Source: Parasponia andersonii
Lineage: Eukaryota; Streptophyta; Magnoliopsida; Rosales; Cannabaceae
DNA: 64,000 nt
Assembly: GCA_002914805.1 (NCBI GenBank)
Contig: JXTB01000394.1
Location: 159,977 to 223,976, forward strand
Direction of reading: 5' to 3'
The position numbers and the translations under genes were made by a program. The number at the start of each line of letters is the position of its first letter. Positions within the stretch are counted from its first letter, which is position 1. Below are positions 49,349 to 60,217 of this stretch, piece by piece. Under the pieces are notes generated by a model. The model was not told the DNA's origin, searched no databases, and worked only from the letters and a program-made list of their open reading frames with translations.

Positions 49349-50221
49349 TTTTGTGTTTTGTTTGGACTCGTTAATGCTAAAAGGGTGGTGATTTGTGGTG
49401 AGGTTGGATCATTTGTATGAGTTTATACTATGGAGAGAGATGGAGGAGTTTGGGATGCCTTGGACTACGGCGCGGAGTGTGAGGAAAACCGTGGAGTTCA
49501 CAAAGTTTGTTATTACTAATTTTAGTAAATTAGCAGCCTTATTAATTTTGGTTCTCTGTATAATATATCTATCTGTTTTCTTATTCCCCATCACTAATTT
49601 TCATGGAAATTATAAATTTGGTAATTCATTGGCTAATCAAATATAAGATTATTTTGGCCTCCCCCACCTCCCCCCCGCGAAGCCATAAATTCTGCTACAT
49701 TGAATACAACTGCAAATAATACTTCGAAGTCCAAAATAATTTACATAAAATAAGTCGAAGGCTGCAAGCTATCAAATTAACAATAAAACCACCGTCATAC
49801 ATCAACCTAGTAGAATTTCTCTTCTTGGCTACATAATTGAATACGAAAAGAAAGTGAAGAAAGTATACAAGCTGCACAATAGGGATTCTGAGTAAAAATG
49901 CATGCATAAGATGCACAACTTATTTTTCCATAAAGACAACTTCTTCAAATTGTTAAATACCTGAAAGTTATTTTTAGGGAGGAAAACAGTCACATACTTG
50001 TTTGGAGTTCTATTATCTTTTGGAATGGATTTCCTTTTTATTTAACTTATATGTTTTTTGCCCCCCCCCCCCCCCCCCCCCCGGCGAAAAAAAAATACAT
50101 ATATATAAATAAAATCAAATTATCCTTGTATGAACTAATTATAAGTCCCACAATATTAATGTTGTATGGTCTTTTGACACGAAAGAGACAACCAATTTCA
50201 AGTAATAAATATCAAAACATT
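49349..50221. other. Spacer between the AGP and capping-enzyme genes
   Basis: Contains the AGP-gene promoter (49349 onward) and the 3' flank of the capping-enzyme gene. A C homopolymer of about 22 nt lies at 50061-50082. No additional gene is seen. Confidence 0.5.
50061..50082. repeat. Poly-C tract, about 22 nt
   Basis: An uninterrupted C run follows TTTTTTG and precedes GGCGAAAAAAAAA. Poly-C of this length is unusual in AT-rich plant DNA and is a likely sequencing or assembly weak point. Confidence 0.85.
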
Positions 50222-51598
50222 TCAACGACTTGCACGAGCTGAATTCTTGTGCTGCTTGGCTTCACTATCATCCCCAATCCTAAGTTGATAAAGAGGTAGG
50301 CGAATAATGTCACGCATCTCATTCAACAGCACTTCTTCTGTGATATTGTCCCTAATGCTCCTCATGACCTTATTGTAAGTGTTGAACTCATTTGGAGTAT
50401 CTTTATCAGTCCTGACCCTCATTAAGACCCAAACTTGTTCTTCACAGTCCCAACAACACTCGATAATTTTCCCCGAGTAAGACGCAGGATCGTGTAGTAT
50501 AGTACCAGTACCACCACCATCTTTGAACACAACCTTACTCCCTTCCATCAGTTTCCTCTTCCCTCGCTCATAAAGAAAAAGCAGCTTATTACCATTACCA
50601 TCAATCTCAAATAGAAAATCAACCGAGTTCATTTCAGGGTATTTCCACTTCAGGAGGCCATGATGAGTACGTGGAACATAAGGGTCATCCCAACCTTGGA
50701 AAATAACACCATCCGAATCATGAGTAAGCTGCCTAGGAATGAACTCCTTCAAAAGCTTTGGAACAGTGGAGAGGAACCAGAAATCCTTCCTCCTAACCTT
50801 GAATGGTTCCAAATCATATCCATAGTAAGAATTAAGCGTCTTGCTCTGTCTTTCGTGATTTCGCGGCTGGATAACTTGTTTCTCAACCATACTCCATCTC
50901 TCATGGAAAGGCCTATCTATAACAGACACATTGTTAATGACCATAAGGTCATAAACAAGGTACCTTCTCTCTGGCTTCTTTTCCTTTAAACCAGGCAGCA
51001 AGACTGTATCAATCACCATCTCCCCATCAAGTAAAGTGTAATGATGAGTCTTAATCTTGTCACCATAACCAAAATCCTTAATGGGTTTGCAAGGAAATCT
51101 CATACGGACCCTTCTAAAGTTAAAACTTCTGTCAATCAAGTAAACTCCATCCCTAGTTATTAGCATCATATATCTTGTACCATCAGCCTTCCAAGTGGCA
51201 TAATAGTACTTTTGCCTTATCAGCTGTAGATTGTCCTTGTTTAGGGACACTGGGTGCGACCCTGGAAATTGGGTACACCTCCCTCTGAAACCACCACTGC
51301 CCAAATTAAGGGCTTCATAGCAGAACTGCCTTAGCGCATTCTGACGGGCCCAGGGTATCTCCTCCCCCAAAACATCGTCGTTTGTCATGGTCTTATCAAA
51401 AGAATTGGGGGGTTTTGTTCTAAACGACGTGTCGTTGTTGGGTGGTTGAGATCTTTGTACATCAAGATCTTGTAGGGGCTCTCTTTTGAATCGCTTGTTG
51501 TGTCTCTGTTCACGCTTCAAAGATCTAGATTCGATGGTCAATTCGGACCGAATCGACGATCGATCACGCTCGATCTTGGAGTAGTAGAAAGAAGCCAT
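50222..51598 (-). CDS. mRNA guanylyltransferase (capping enzyme) without the triphosphatase domain; intronless
   Basis: A 458-aa single-exon frame homologous to the guanylyltransferase half of plant mRNA-capping enzymes, which transfers GMP to the 5' diphosphate end of pre-mRNA. Motif I with the catalytic lysine is KADGTRYMML. Motif III is TLLDGEMVID, IIIa YLVYDLMVINNVSVIDRPF, IV/V DGVIFQGWDDPYVPRTHHGL and LLKWKYPEMNSVDF, VI QVWVLMRVRTDKDTPNEF. All are intact and no stop interrupts the frame. The usual N-terminal cysteine-phosphatase (RNA triphosphatase) domain is absent; instead about 69 basic, Arg/Lys/Ser-rich residues precede MTNDDVLGEEIP, where homology starts. The multi-domain plant enzymes I recall are intron-rich, so lack of introns suggests a retrogene that stayed under selection. 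Confidence 0.88.
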   Translation of the reverse strand: MASFYYSKIERDRSSIRSELTIESRSLKREQRHNKRFKREPLQDLDVQRSQPPNNDTSFRTKPPNSFDKTMTNDDVLGEEIPWARQNALRQFCYEALNLGSGGFRGRCTQFPGSHPVSLNKDNLQLIRQKYYYATWKADGTRYMMLITRDGVYLIDRSFNFRRVRMRFPCKPIKDFGYGDKIKTHHYTLLDGEMVIDTVLLPGLKEKKPERRYLVYDLMVINNVSVIDRPFHERWSMVEKQVIQPRNHERQSKTLNSYYGYDLEPFKVRRKDFWFLSTVPKLLKEFIPRQLTHDSDGVIFQGWDDPYVPRTHHGLLKWKYPEMNSVDFLFEIDGNGNKLLFLYERGKRKLMEGSKVVFKDGGGTGTILHDPASYSGKIIECCWDCEEQVWVLMRVRTDKDTPNEFNTYNKVMRSIRDNITEEVLLNEMRDIIRLPLYQLRIGDDSEAKQHKNSARASR

Positions 51599-51860
51599 TG
51601 TCAGCGGTGATGACGCCGTCTGCGAAACCCTAGAGAGAGACTCTTGAGAGCGAATATGAAAGTGAAACCAAGGGCGAGGTGAAGACGGTTATTTATAGAC
51701 TTTCGTTGAAAATTTTAATGTGATTTATTTGGGAGAAAAAAAAATTGAGGTAATTATTATTTGAAGATGATGGGCGGCCCAAGTATCTTACAGGCCCAAC
51801 TTTGGGAAGCCCATAATAACGTGGGTCATGTCGATGTAGCCCGTAAAAGTAGAGCAAGGC
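51599..51860 (-). promoter_or_regulatory. Promoter of the capping-enzyme gene: telo-box and GGCCCA elements
   Basis: A telo-box (AAACCCTAG on the plus strand, 51625-51633) lies just upstream of the start codon. Farther out are GGCCCA/TGGGC motifs, including the 39-bp module at 51776-51814 that recurs before CCT5. Telo-box plus GGCCCA (site II-like, TCP-bound) is the known architecture of growth-linked plant housekeeping promoters. Confidence 0.6.
51776..51814 (+). repeat. 39-bp GGCCCA module, copy A
   Basis: Starts GGCCCAAGTATCTTACAGGC and ends GAAGCCCAT. It matches 54563-54601 at 35 of 39 positions without gaps, in the same orientation. It lies upstream of the minus-strand capping-enzyme gene. 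Confidence 0.8.
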
Positions 51861-52740
51861 GCCGGGGCCTTAATACAATGGTGCTTATATAAATATGACT
51901 AAATTTTGGCCCCAATTTAAATAAATATCAATTTATCAAATATTATAACAAAATGTCCAGTATATTTGTTTATATATGCAGTGTAAAATTTAAATATACT
52001 AAGTACAAAAAATTATATACCCAGTACATTTCAATACAGTAACTGAAATTAGTAGATAAACGTATCTACCAAGTGTAAAAATATATATACCTAGACATTT
52101 AGCTATAAAATTTAAAAAATGAACATCTATTTAATCAAATTTAAAACATTGGTCATCTATCTAAATTTTTCTAATGTAATGCAATCGGAAGAAATTACGC
52201 TCACTATCCTTAGGGTTAAGTTTTTTATTTAGCAGTATCTTTTTTACGTTTTTGTTTTGTAATAGTTTTTATTGTAAAGTTTTAAATTTGCCCCTAATTC
52301 TTCTTAACTAGTTGACATTTATCTGTGTTGATTGGTTGAGTTTTTATGAATTAATCGAATGAGATTTTTAAAAAAAATAGTTAAGGTTTGTCAACTGTGT
52401 AGTTTGGGTTTTGTTTTATCAAGTGACTAGATGAATTTTGCTAACTAACTAACTGAGGTTTAAAACTATAACTGAAGTATATTTTGTACAATTTTGGTAC
52501 AAAATTATTATATTTTGAAATTATATTTAGTTAGCTATTATATGACAAAAGTTGAATTTTGAAATGCTATTGTAAAGAATCCCAAATAAATTCCAACTCT
52601 CAAACATGATGATATAGGAAAACATCAATTTCAAGAATGTCGTTTTCTGTTGTTTTTTTTTTTTGAGTATCCATTTTTAGGAAGATTCATACTAAAAGTA
52701 TTTGTTTTTATCTTTTGGAAAAGTATTGCTTTTATAATAT

Positions 52741-53541
52741 AAAGAGTTAATTACGTAAAAATACTCTCATTTTTATTTTTTTTTACAAAATATACCTTAA
52801 TTTTTGAACTTCTGCAAATTAATGACCTTAATTTTTAAATTCTATAAATTAATATCTTTGTATTTTTGAAATATGCAAAATAATACCCCCACTTTTGAAT
52901 TCTACAAACTAATATCTTGATATTTACGATATTAATATATTCAGCTTTTGTTTTCTTTGTAAATTCATACCATGAGGAAATCAAAAGATGCAAACATCCC
53001 CTATTAACTTATTAAAAATGTTTATATATTATTATATTATCAGAAATTATTTTATAATTGTACTTTTTGTTAATTGATAAAAAGACAATTTTTTATCTCT
53101 CATTTTCATTTTCTTTTTTTTTAAACATTTAACCATATTTACCTCTCATTCTATTTTTTTTACTTTTTTTTAATGAAAATTAAATAAGTTAATTGCCAAT
53201 ATTTTTCAGAAATTTTATTATTATTTAATAATTTTTATTTAAGTTGATGTTGGCTACAATCATATTTTTATTATTAAAATCAACTAATTGGGCATTAAGG
53301 TTACAAATTTATTGTAATTTCAAATGTTGGAGTATTGGAGTATTAATTTGTAAGAATTTTAATTATTAAAGTATTAATTTGCATAATTTAAAAGTGATGA
53401 TATTATTTTGTAGAATTTCAAAAGTCATGGTATTATTTTATGGAAATTTAAAAGTGAGGATATTATTTTGTAAAAATTTAAAAATTAAGGTATTTTTTTG
53501 CACAAAATTACAAATCAAGGTATTTTAATGTCATTATCCCT
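52741..53541. mobile_element. Fold-back repeat built from ~30-bp tandem units
   Basis: The left end reads AGTTAATTACGTAAAAATAC and the reverse complement of the right end reads GGATAATGACATTAAAATAC. Both arms then consist of variants of a unit like CTTTTGAAATTCTACAAAATAATACC, repeated about four times on the left (52770-52935) and about six on the right (53320-53520). The middle (52940-53310) is AT-rich and non-coding. No coding capacity is present. Superfamily is unknown. Confidence 0.65.
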
Positions 53542-54149
53542 AATAAAAAATTTATAAGACTAATCTAAACGACTACATAAATAAATTAGGATAGAGATTT
53601 CCCCAAATTAAAGAAGGGGCAACATTGACTTTTTTTTCAATTAAAAAAAGTGGTAAGTGACTACCACTTAAAAAAGAAAAGGAGTGCTAACTTAAAAGTG
53701 GTAGCAAATCTATTTTGACGACTGAGATTAACTTAATTGATCTGAAGTTTGAAGGATATGTATGTAAATTTGGAGGAGGTTAGGAGTTTAAATATTGGTA
53801 TTGATGAGTGTGTGAGTTATTTTTCTTGACCTATGTAAGAAGTGGTGATAATTAGCTAAAGCTTGCTTAAAAAAAAAGAACTTAAAAGTGATAGCAAATC
53901 TAATTTTCACTTTTTTTAATTTAAGATTCATATATACTACATGTTTGAGAGGGATTAGTTACAATTTTTTTTAGAGCTAACAACTATTTATTGGTCTCCA
54001 ACAACTATTATTTTGGGCATATAAAGTCACATAACTAACCCTATAAGCAATTCTATAAGTTTGTAAGGTTAGTATTTACTTTTCAAATGTATTAAAGTGG
54101 AAGATTTAAGCAAAAACAATTGGAAATTTGATTTTTTATGGTAAATTTT

Positions 54150-54475
54150 CAAAAAAATTGAAAAGTCTCAAAATTTGAAATTATTCTGAAAAATTCTATA
54201 TTTAATTATAAAAATATCATTTTTAAAAGTATTTAGAAAAATATCATTTTTAATTAGTTGATGATAAAATATAAGATGACTAGTCAAGTTAACTGAGATA
54301 ATTTGATCACTTACTTCAAGCATCGTTGGAAAAAACTAATTTTGAAGAAAAATAGTATTTTTCTAAATATTTTTTAAAAGTGTTAATTTCTAATAACACT
54401 TTTAAAAATTGATATTTTTTATAAATATTATTTTTCAAAAAAATTAGGTCATTCGAGATTTTTCAATTTTTGGTA
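54150..54475. mobile_element. Small fold-back element, about 330 bp
   Basis: The left arm (54151 to about 54265) contains AAATTGAAAAGTCTC, AAAAATATCATTTTTAAAAG and TATTTAGAAAAATA. The reverse complement of the right arm (about 54340-54473) contains AAATTGAAAAATCTC, AAAAATATCAATTTTTAAAA and TATTTAGAAAAATA in the same order. The loop is about 54270-54335. No coding capacity is present. Confidence 0.6.
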
Positions 54476-54559
54476 TTTTAGGCCTTGAATTTTGTAAGAA
54501 GCTTCGAAACAAATGCAAGTGTTAAAAATAATTAATCTCCACTAAAAATGGTGTAAAGT

Positions 54560-54816
54560 TCTGGCCCAAGTATTTTACAGGCCCAAATGTGGAAAGCCCA
54601 TGAAATTACAGTAAGGCCCAAACTCCACCGCTTTTAAAAATTGAAAAATTGAGATCCAAACCCTAGAAAGCGGAGGAGTCAGTAGTGAGTGAATGAAAGA
54701 AACTAAACCCTTTGCCATTTGAAACGAAAGCAGAGCTGTGGGTTTCACGATTTCTCTGAAAGCTTCTACAGAGAGAGAGAGAGAGAGAGTTGTGGAGTTG
54801 GGGAATCTGAATCGAA
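54560..54816 (+). promoter_or_regulatory. CCT5 promoter/leader: GGCCCA motifs, telo-box, GA repeat
   Basis: Three GGCCCA motifs lie within 54563-54625. A telo-box AAACCCTAG is at 54658-54666. A GA run at 54771-54789 sits about 28 bp before the ATG, probably in the 5' UTR. The architecture is typical of genes co-regulated with ribosome and protein-synthesis demand. Confidence 0.6.
54563..54601 (+). repeat. 39-bp GGCCCA module, copy B
   Basis: Starts GGCCCAAGTATTTTACAGGC and ends AAAGCCCAT. It matches 51776-51814 at 35 of 39 positions. It lies about 215-255 bp upstream of the CCT5 start codon. Confidence 0.8.
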
Positions 54817-57800
54817 ATGGCGCTAGCTTTCGATGAGTTCGGGAGGCCATTCATAATCATAAAAGAGCAGGGGCAGAAGACTCGATTGAGGGGTCTCGAT
54901 GCTCAGAAGGCCAACATTTCTGCTGGAAGAGCCGTTGCTCGGATCCTCAAGACCTCTCTCGGCCCCAAAGGCATGGACAAGATGCTCCAGAGCCCCGACG
55001 GCGACGTCATCATCAGTATATCTATCTCTATCTCTCTCTATCTTGAGCTTTTGTTGCTATTGTTGTTGATTCGGTGAAAAAAGCTTTGATTTTTCATTAT
55101 TCATACTCCGGCAATGGTGGATTTTTAGTGTTTGGTTGATATTTACTGTTTTGGATCTATTTTGGTAAAGATCCAAATGACAAGCATGATGGGTAGTCAC
55201 TGTAATTTGGAGTTGGTGTCTGCAGAGTTGTGATTTATGATCCCTTTAGCTAAACCATAAACCCCCATTTTTTCCTTTTATTGAATTATATGGTAAATGT
55301 GAGTGATAGTTTGTAGAGCTAATGATTTTTTCTTCTGGGTTCTGTTTACACAGCAAATGATGGTGCGACAATTCTGGAGCAAATGGATGTCGACAATCAA
55401 ATTGCGAAATTGATGGTTGAACTCTCTCGTAGTCAGGATTACGAAATTGGTGATGGGACAACTGGAGTTGTTGTCATGGCTGGTTCACTCTTGGAGCAGG
55501 CTGAGCGGCTATTAGAACGTGGTATTCATCCAATTCGAATTGCCGAGGGCTATGAAACGGCCTCTAGAATAGCTGTTGAGCATCTGGAGCGTATAGCTCA
55601 GAAGTTCGAATTCACAGAATCGAATTTAGAACCTTTAGTTCAGCCTTGCATGACTACTTTATCATCAAAAATGTAAGTCCCATGTTTTATTCTCATACAT
55701 TGACGTTTTGCTTCACCATGTTTATAGTGTATTGGATACAATGATGTGATTGGAAGCCAGTGCTTTCTTTATTTTTTTTTTCCCATCCCACCTGTTTGTT
55801 TTTCGTATTGGTTCTATTCGTATTGCTAAAGTTAAGTAGAAAATTTTATTGCACAGCCACTGTTGCTATATACTGATCTCATGTGTTGGGGGAACTTAAA
55901 CTTTTTAATCAAATTTGCGAGTCATGAAGGTTGATGATGATTATGATGGTTTTGTTGAACATTATGGAAGACATACTATGTTACGTATTTTGGAAATGAG
56001 ACTTCTTTTAATCTTGCAGTGTGAACCGATGTAAACGTGATCTGGCTGAGATTGCTGTTAAAGCAGTTCTTGCTGTTGCAGATTTAGAGAGGAGGGATGT
56101 TAACTTGGATTTGATAAAGGTGGAGGGAAAAGTAGGGGGCAAATTGGAAGATACTGAGCTGATATATGGAATTGTTGTTGACAAGGAGATGAGCCATCCG
56201 CAGATGCCAAAGCGAATTGAGGATGCTAAAATTGCTATCTTGACTTGCCCCTTTGAGCCACCAAAGCCAAAGACTAAACATAAGGTTGATATTGATACTG
56301 TGGAGAAGTTCCAAACTTTACGTCAACAAGAACAGAAGTACTTTGACGAAATGGTCCAAAAATGCAAGGTGATATTACTTTTTCTGTAGTCATATGAACT
56401 TTTATGATAAAAACCGTTATTGACATTGTCTTACAGTTGCGGTTTGATTCCAATTTCTCTTATGTCTTCTGTATCATAGCTTATCTAGGGTTTGTTAATG
56501 GTAGAATCTTGTCTTATTTCCTCGCTTATGGGTTGTTGTTGTTGTTGTTTTCCTTTTTTTTTTTTTAAATGGCTATATTTACACCTGGGGACTGATTTTT
56601 GTTTTTTTGTTTTTTCTTTTGGGCAGGATGTTGGTGCTACGTTGGTTATCTGTCAATGGGGTTTCGATGATGAAGCAAATCATCTATTGATGCATCGGAA
56701 CTTGCCCGCCGTTAGATGGGTTGGGGGTGTAGAGTTAGAACTAATTGCGATAGCTACTGGTGTGTTTCATAACTTTCATTAATCATTTTGTACTTGAATT
56801 TTTACCTGTATATTTGTGGATTGTTTTCTTATACTTGATAGATATTATTAGCCTCTTTTGGGGCTGTTTGTCTGTATTGCCAACTACAATATAATGGTTG
56901 TGGTCATGCACTTGTAGGTGGAAGAATTGTGCCAAGATTCCAGGAGTTGACTCCTGAGAAGTTGGGAAAGGTGTATTTGGATCCTTTTCTGTGTGCATTT
57001 CTTCTTATTATTTATTATTCTTTTTTTCTTTTTTTCTTTTTTGTGGGGTAGGTAGACTTTCTCTCTTGCATTATTTAATTGCACGTTGAATTACAATGGT
57101 TAACACAAATTCTTTTATTAGGCTGGCTTGGTTCGGGAAAAAGCCTTTGGAACGACGAAAGATCGAATGCTGTACATTGAACACTGTGCAAATTCAAAGG
57201 CTGTTACTATATTTATCCGTGGAGGTAGGTTTCTTATCACATTCCTGATACTACTAGTTTGAATTCTAGTATAATTATTTGGAGTGAGAACTTTGATTGT
57301 TCCTCAAACTAATGATAGCAAGTTGTGGTGCTCTTTTGTAATTTTCATCTGTTTTCCTCCCTCCACACCCCATGAAAAAGAACCATCTGGAAGGAATTTG
57401 AATTGATAATCTTACATGAGGTTTAGGTGGTTGTTTATGGTGCATCCCCACTGCCCTGCCCCCCCCCCCCCAACCAAAAAAAAAACAAAAAAACAAAAAA
57501 AAAAGCCGAAGAAAAAAATTCTCACATTGAAGCATTTGAATTTGATAATCTAACGTGGTTTATTGGTGGTCGATGATGCATCAGGTAACAAAATGATGAT
57601 AGAGGAGACCAAGCGCAGTATTCACGATGCATTGTGTGTTGCTAGGAATCTCATTCGCAACAATTCTATTGTCTATGGTGGTGGCTCGGCTGAGATATCT
57701 TGTTCAGTTGCTGTAGAGGCAGCTGCAGATAGATACCCAGGAGTTGAGCAGGTTTGAGGAAACTTTTCTTTCTTATGTTATTTCATATTCTGTTTTACTT

Positions 57801-58273
57801 TTTTTTTTGAGAAAATATTCTGTTTTACTTTAAATGTATTAACTTTGTTTTGTCATATTCTCCTTCCTTACAGTATGCTATCAGAGGATTTGCTGATGCT
57901 CTGGATGCTATACCTATGGCACTTGCAGAGAATAGTGGTCTCCAACCCATTGAAACGCTGTCTGCAGTTAAATCTCAGCAAATTAAGGTATTTCCCTGTT
58001 TCATCTGCCTTGACTATTTGTTCATGTTCTGCTTTGCACTATAAGCTTACCTGTTTCTAGTGGGCATTAATTTCTACTCGCCATTCTGGTTTTGGCTTTT
58101 AGGAGAGCAATCCGTATTGCGGAATTGATTGCAACGACGTAGGCACTAATGACATGCGTGAGCAGAATGTTTTCGAGACACTCATTGGAAAGCAGCAGCA
58201 GATCTTGCTGGCAACACAAGTTGTCAAGATGATATTGAAAATTGATGATGTTATCTCCCCATCTGAGTACTAA
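54817..58273 (+). CDS. CCT5: CCT epsilon, T-complex protein 1 subunit 5
   Basis: A subunit of the cytosolic TRiC/CCT chaperonin, which folds actin, tubulin and other clients with ATP. Exons: 54817-55015, 55354-55672, 56020-56368, 56627-56759, 56918-56970, 57122-57224, 57585-57751, 57874-57987, 58103-58273. They total 1608 nt, 535 aa, the normal plant CCT5 length. The start [18 protein letters not shown] is typical of the epsilon subunit. ATP-site motifs are [19 protein letters not shown], the P-loop-like GDGTT (about 99-103), the catalytic Asp in SIHDAL (about 400) and GGGSAEI. Apical-domain epsilon features include [13 protein letters not shown] and [13 protein letters not shown]. The end [13 protein letters not shown] also fits. 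Nothing is broken. Confidence 0.97.
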
Positions 58274-59595
58274 TTTTTTGTGTTTTTATGATTTTCGCAA
58301 ATCTGCTCGACAGAAAAGGTGCTCATATGGTTGGTATTCTCTTGTCGTGAATGTGATTTCCTTACAGGGTGACTTTGAGACAATATGTTCACTTGTTGGA
58401 TACTTTTTGCTTGTAGCTTTTTAAGGTGGCTTTCATTGAATTTGTAAGGCATTGTTACTCCTTTTGTGGCAATAGATTGTCAGCTTTCTTATTTTAACTC
58501 TGTCCTTCCCCAACCGTTGAAGGGTTCTTAATTCTGTGCCCCTCGGTTGATCATCTACCATGAATGGACAGTAAAAAATGGATGAGAATGGTACATGTTG
58601 GACTGTCCGCCTAAATGGCATTTTATTCTAATTAGAATGCAGTTTGAAGTTGATTGTTGGATTTATTTTTTGGGTGTTTTGAGCTGTTGCTTTAGATCTG
58701 ATTGGTTATTTTGGATTGCCGTTGTATCAGTTTTCGCAGATACAGTCAGTTTTGTCTCACATTTCTTCTAGATCGTCAAATCTTTGAAAACGAATGCCAT
58801 TTGCTGCAACGTCAGTTTGTAGATATGGCCTAAAATGTCAGTTAACTGCGAACTGTGTCACATGTAAAGCTTGGAAACAGAGAACCTCTCTTTTTGTATA
58901 TTTTGTTTCTTCTATTATTTTCCCCTTGAAAGGAGCATATTTTTTAGTGGTATAATTTCTTGAGCTAAAGATTTTGCGAGTGATGTCTATTTCAAATAAA
59001 TAAACAAATAAAGGTCCAACTGTACCATTTTCCTTTCTCTTATCAATATTATATACAATGGCGTAACTGTTTTACCCCCCAACTTATAACGGGTTATAAA
59101 TCATACATACATATCCACTAAAATTCATGGCTTATCATTTTCACAGTTTAGGTACTATATTACTACAGAAATTCTGAGCAGGGGCACAGTTATTACTTTA
59201 TTAGCAGTGTATACTCTTTTTTTGACGAAATAATGTAATAGTAGTGTATAGTATTTATACATGGTTAAACTTGTGTTAAGTTCCATCATAACTGAATGTG
59301 ATAATAATGATAGTCTTCTAGTCTTGAGAAAAAAAGCACACTAAATATATATACTAAAGGCCAAAGGGTCCTCTTTTTCTGCTTCTTCAACTCTGCCGAC
59401 GATATAATATGCGATTTATGGCTTGTATGGGATGTGTTGGTATTGTTAGAAATTATTACGAGTGTTGTCGGTGTCATTTATAGCAACTGGGATTGTCGGG
59501 TGCAGAAGCCTTAATGGTGGGCACTTTAGTTGTTCGTGATAGATAAATACAATCAAAGCGTTGATATTGTTCTTTCAAGTTTCTCAATAGTCAAA

Positions 59596-59669
<74 letters not shown>

Positions 59670-60217
59670 AGTCGTTGATGTAGGAACCTTTTGTCTCCAA
59701 AATACATGGTTCTTAGATAAGAGTACAAAACCACCAATATCATTTATTTTCTCTAAACTTTCTGTTCAATCAACACTCCTCTCTGAACCATCCCATGTGA
59801 GAAAAACCATAATTTGCGGGAGAAATTATGCGGACGAAGATGAACTTGGTGGCATTAATTCAACTGAACTTGTTTCAATATGAGAGAGAGAGAGAGAGAG
59901 AGACAAAACCAATACTTTTGGCTATTGGTTCTTACAACCCCATAAAAGGTTTTTTTTTTCAGCGAAACTTACGTGGGTCATTCACCTTGAAACAAAGCTA
60001 AGGTTGCAAGAGCTTGGAATTCAAATTTGAAAAATTTGATATACAACACAATATAGAGTCCAAACTCTATTACCTTATACGTACAATTGGTTCTTTTTTT
60101 CACTTTCCGCAGATTCGTCACTTTTATTTTTCTTCCCTCAAAACTTGGCCATTATAGATTACTATTGACAAACGTTGAGACTATATATTATATAGTATAA
60201 TATCAGATATCAATTAA
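58274..60217. other. Tail-to-tail spacer between CCT5 and pectate lyase
   Basis: Holds the CCT5 3' UTR and, at the right, the pectate lyase 3' UTR. GA runs are described separately. I see no gene: the plus-strand frame across the GA run (59530-59883) gives an Arg-Glu repeat that is only the microsatellite translated. Confidence 0.5.
59597..59667. repeat. GA microsatellite, about 35 units
   Basis: A long uninterrupted AG/GA run, with a second shorter GA run at about 59882-59903. Both are in the CCT5/pectate lyase intergenic region. Confidence 0.9.

Larger units (their letters stand above)
51861..54562. other. AT-rich intergenic DNA with two fold-back elements
   Basis: No gene is supported. 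Apart from the two inverted-repeat elements listed separately (52741-53541 and 54150-54475) the sequence is AT-rich. At 53640-53900 phrases such as AAAAAGTGGTAAGTGACTACCACTTAAAAAAG form a small palindrome. Confidence 0.5.

Noticed and set aside
48988-49391. Plus-strand frames of 112 and 128 codons over the AGP gene
   Set aside because: They overlap the minus-strand AGP gene, which alone has a signal peptide and GPI signal; the plus-strand products have no such organisation.
59530-59883. 117-codon frame with an Arg-Glu repeat
   Set aside because: The repeat is the GA microsatellite in translation and the flanks show no domain or splice context.
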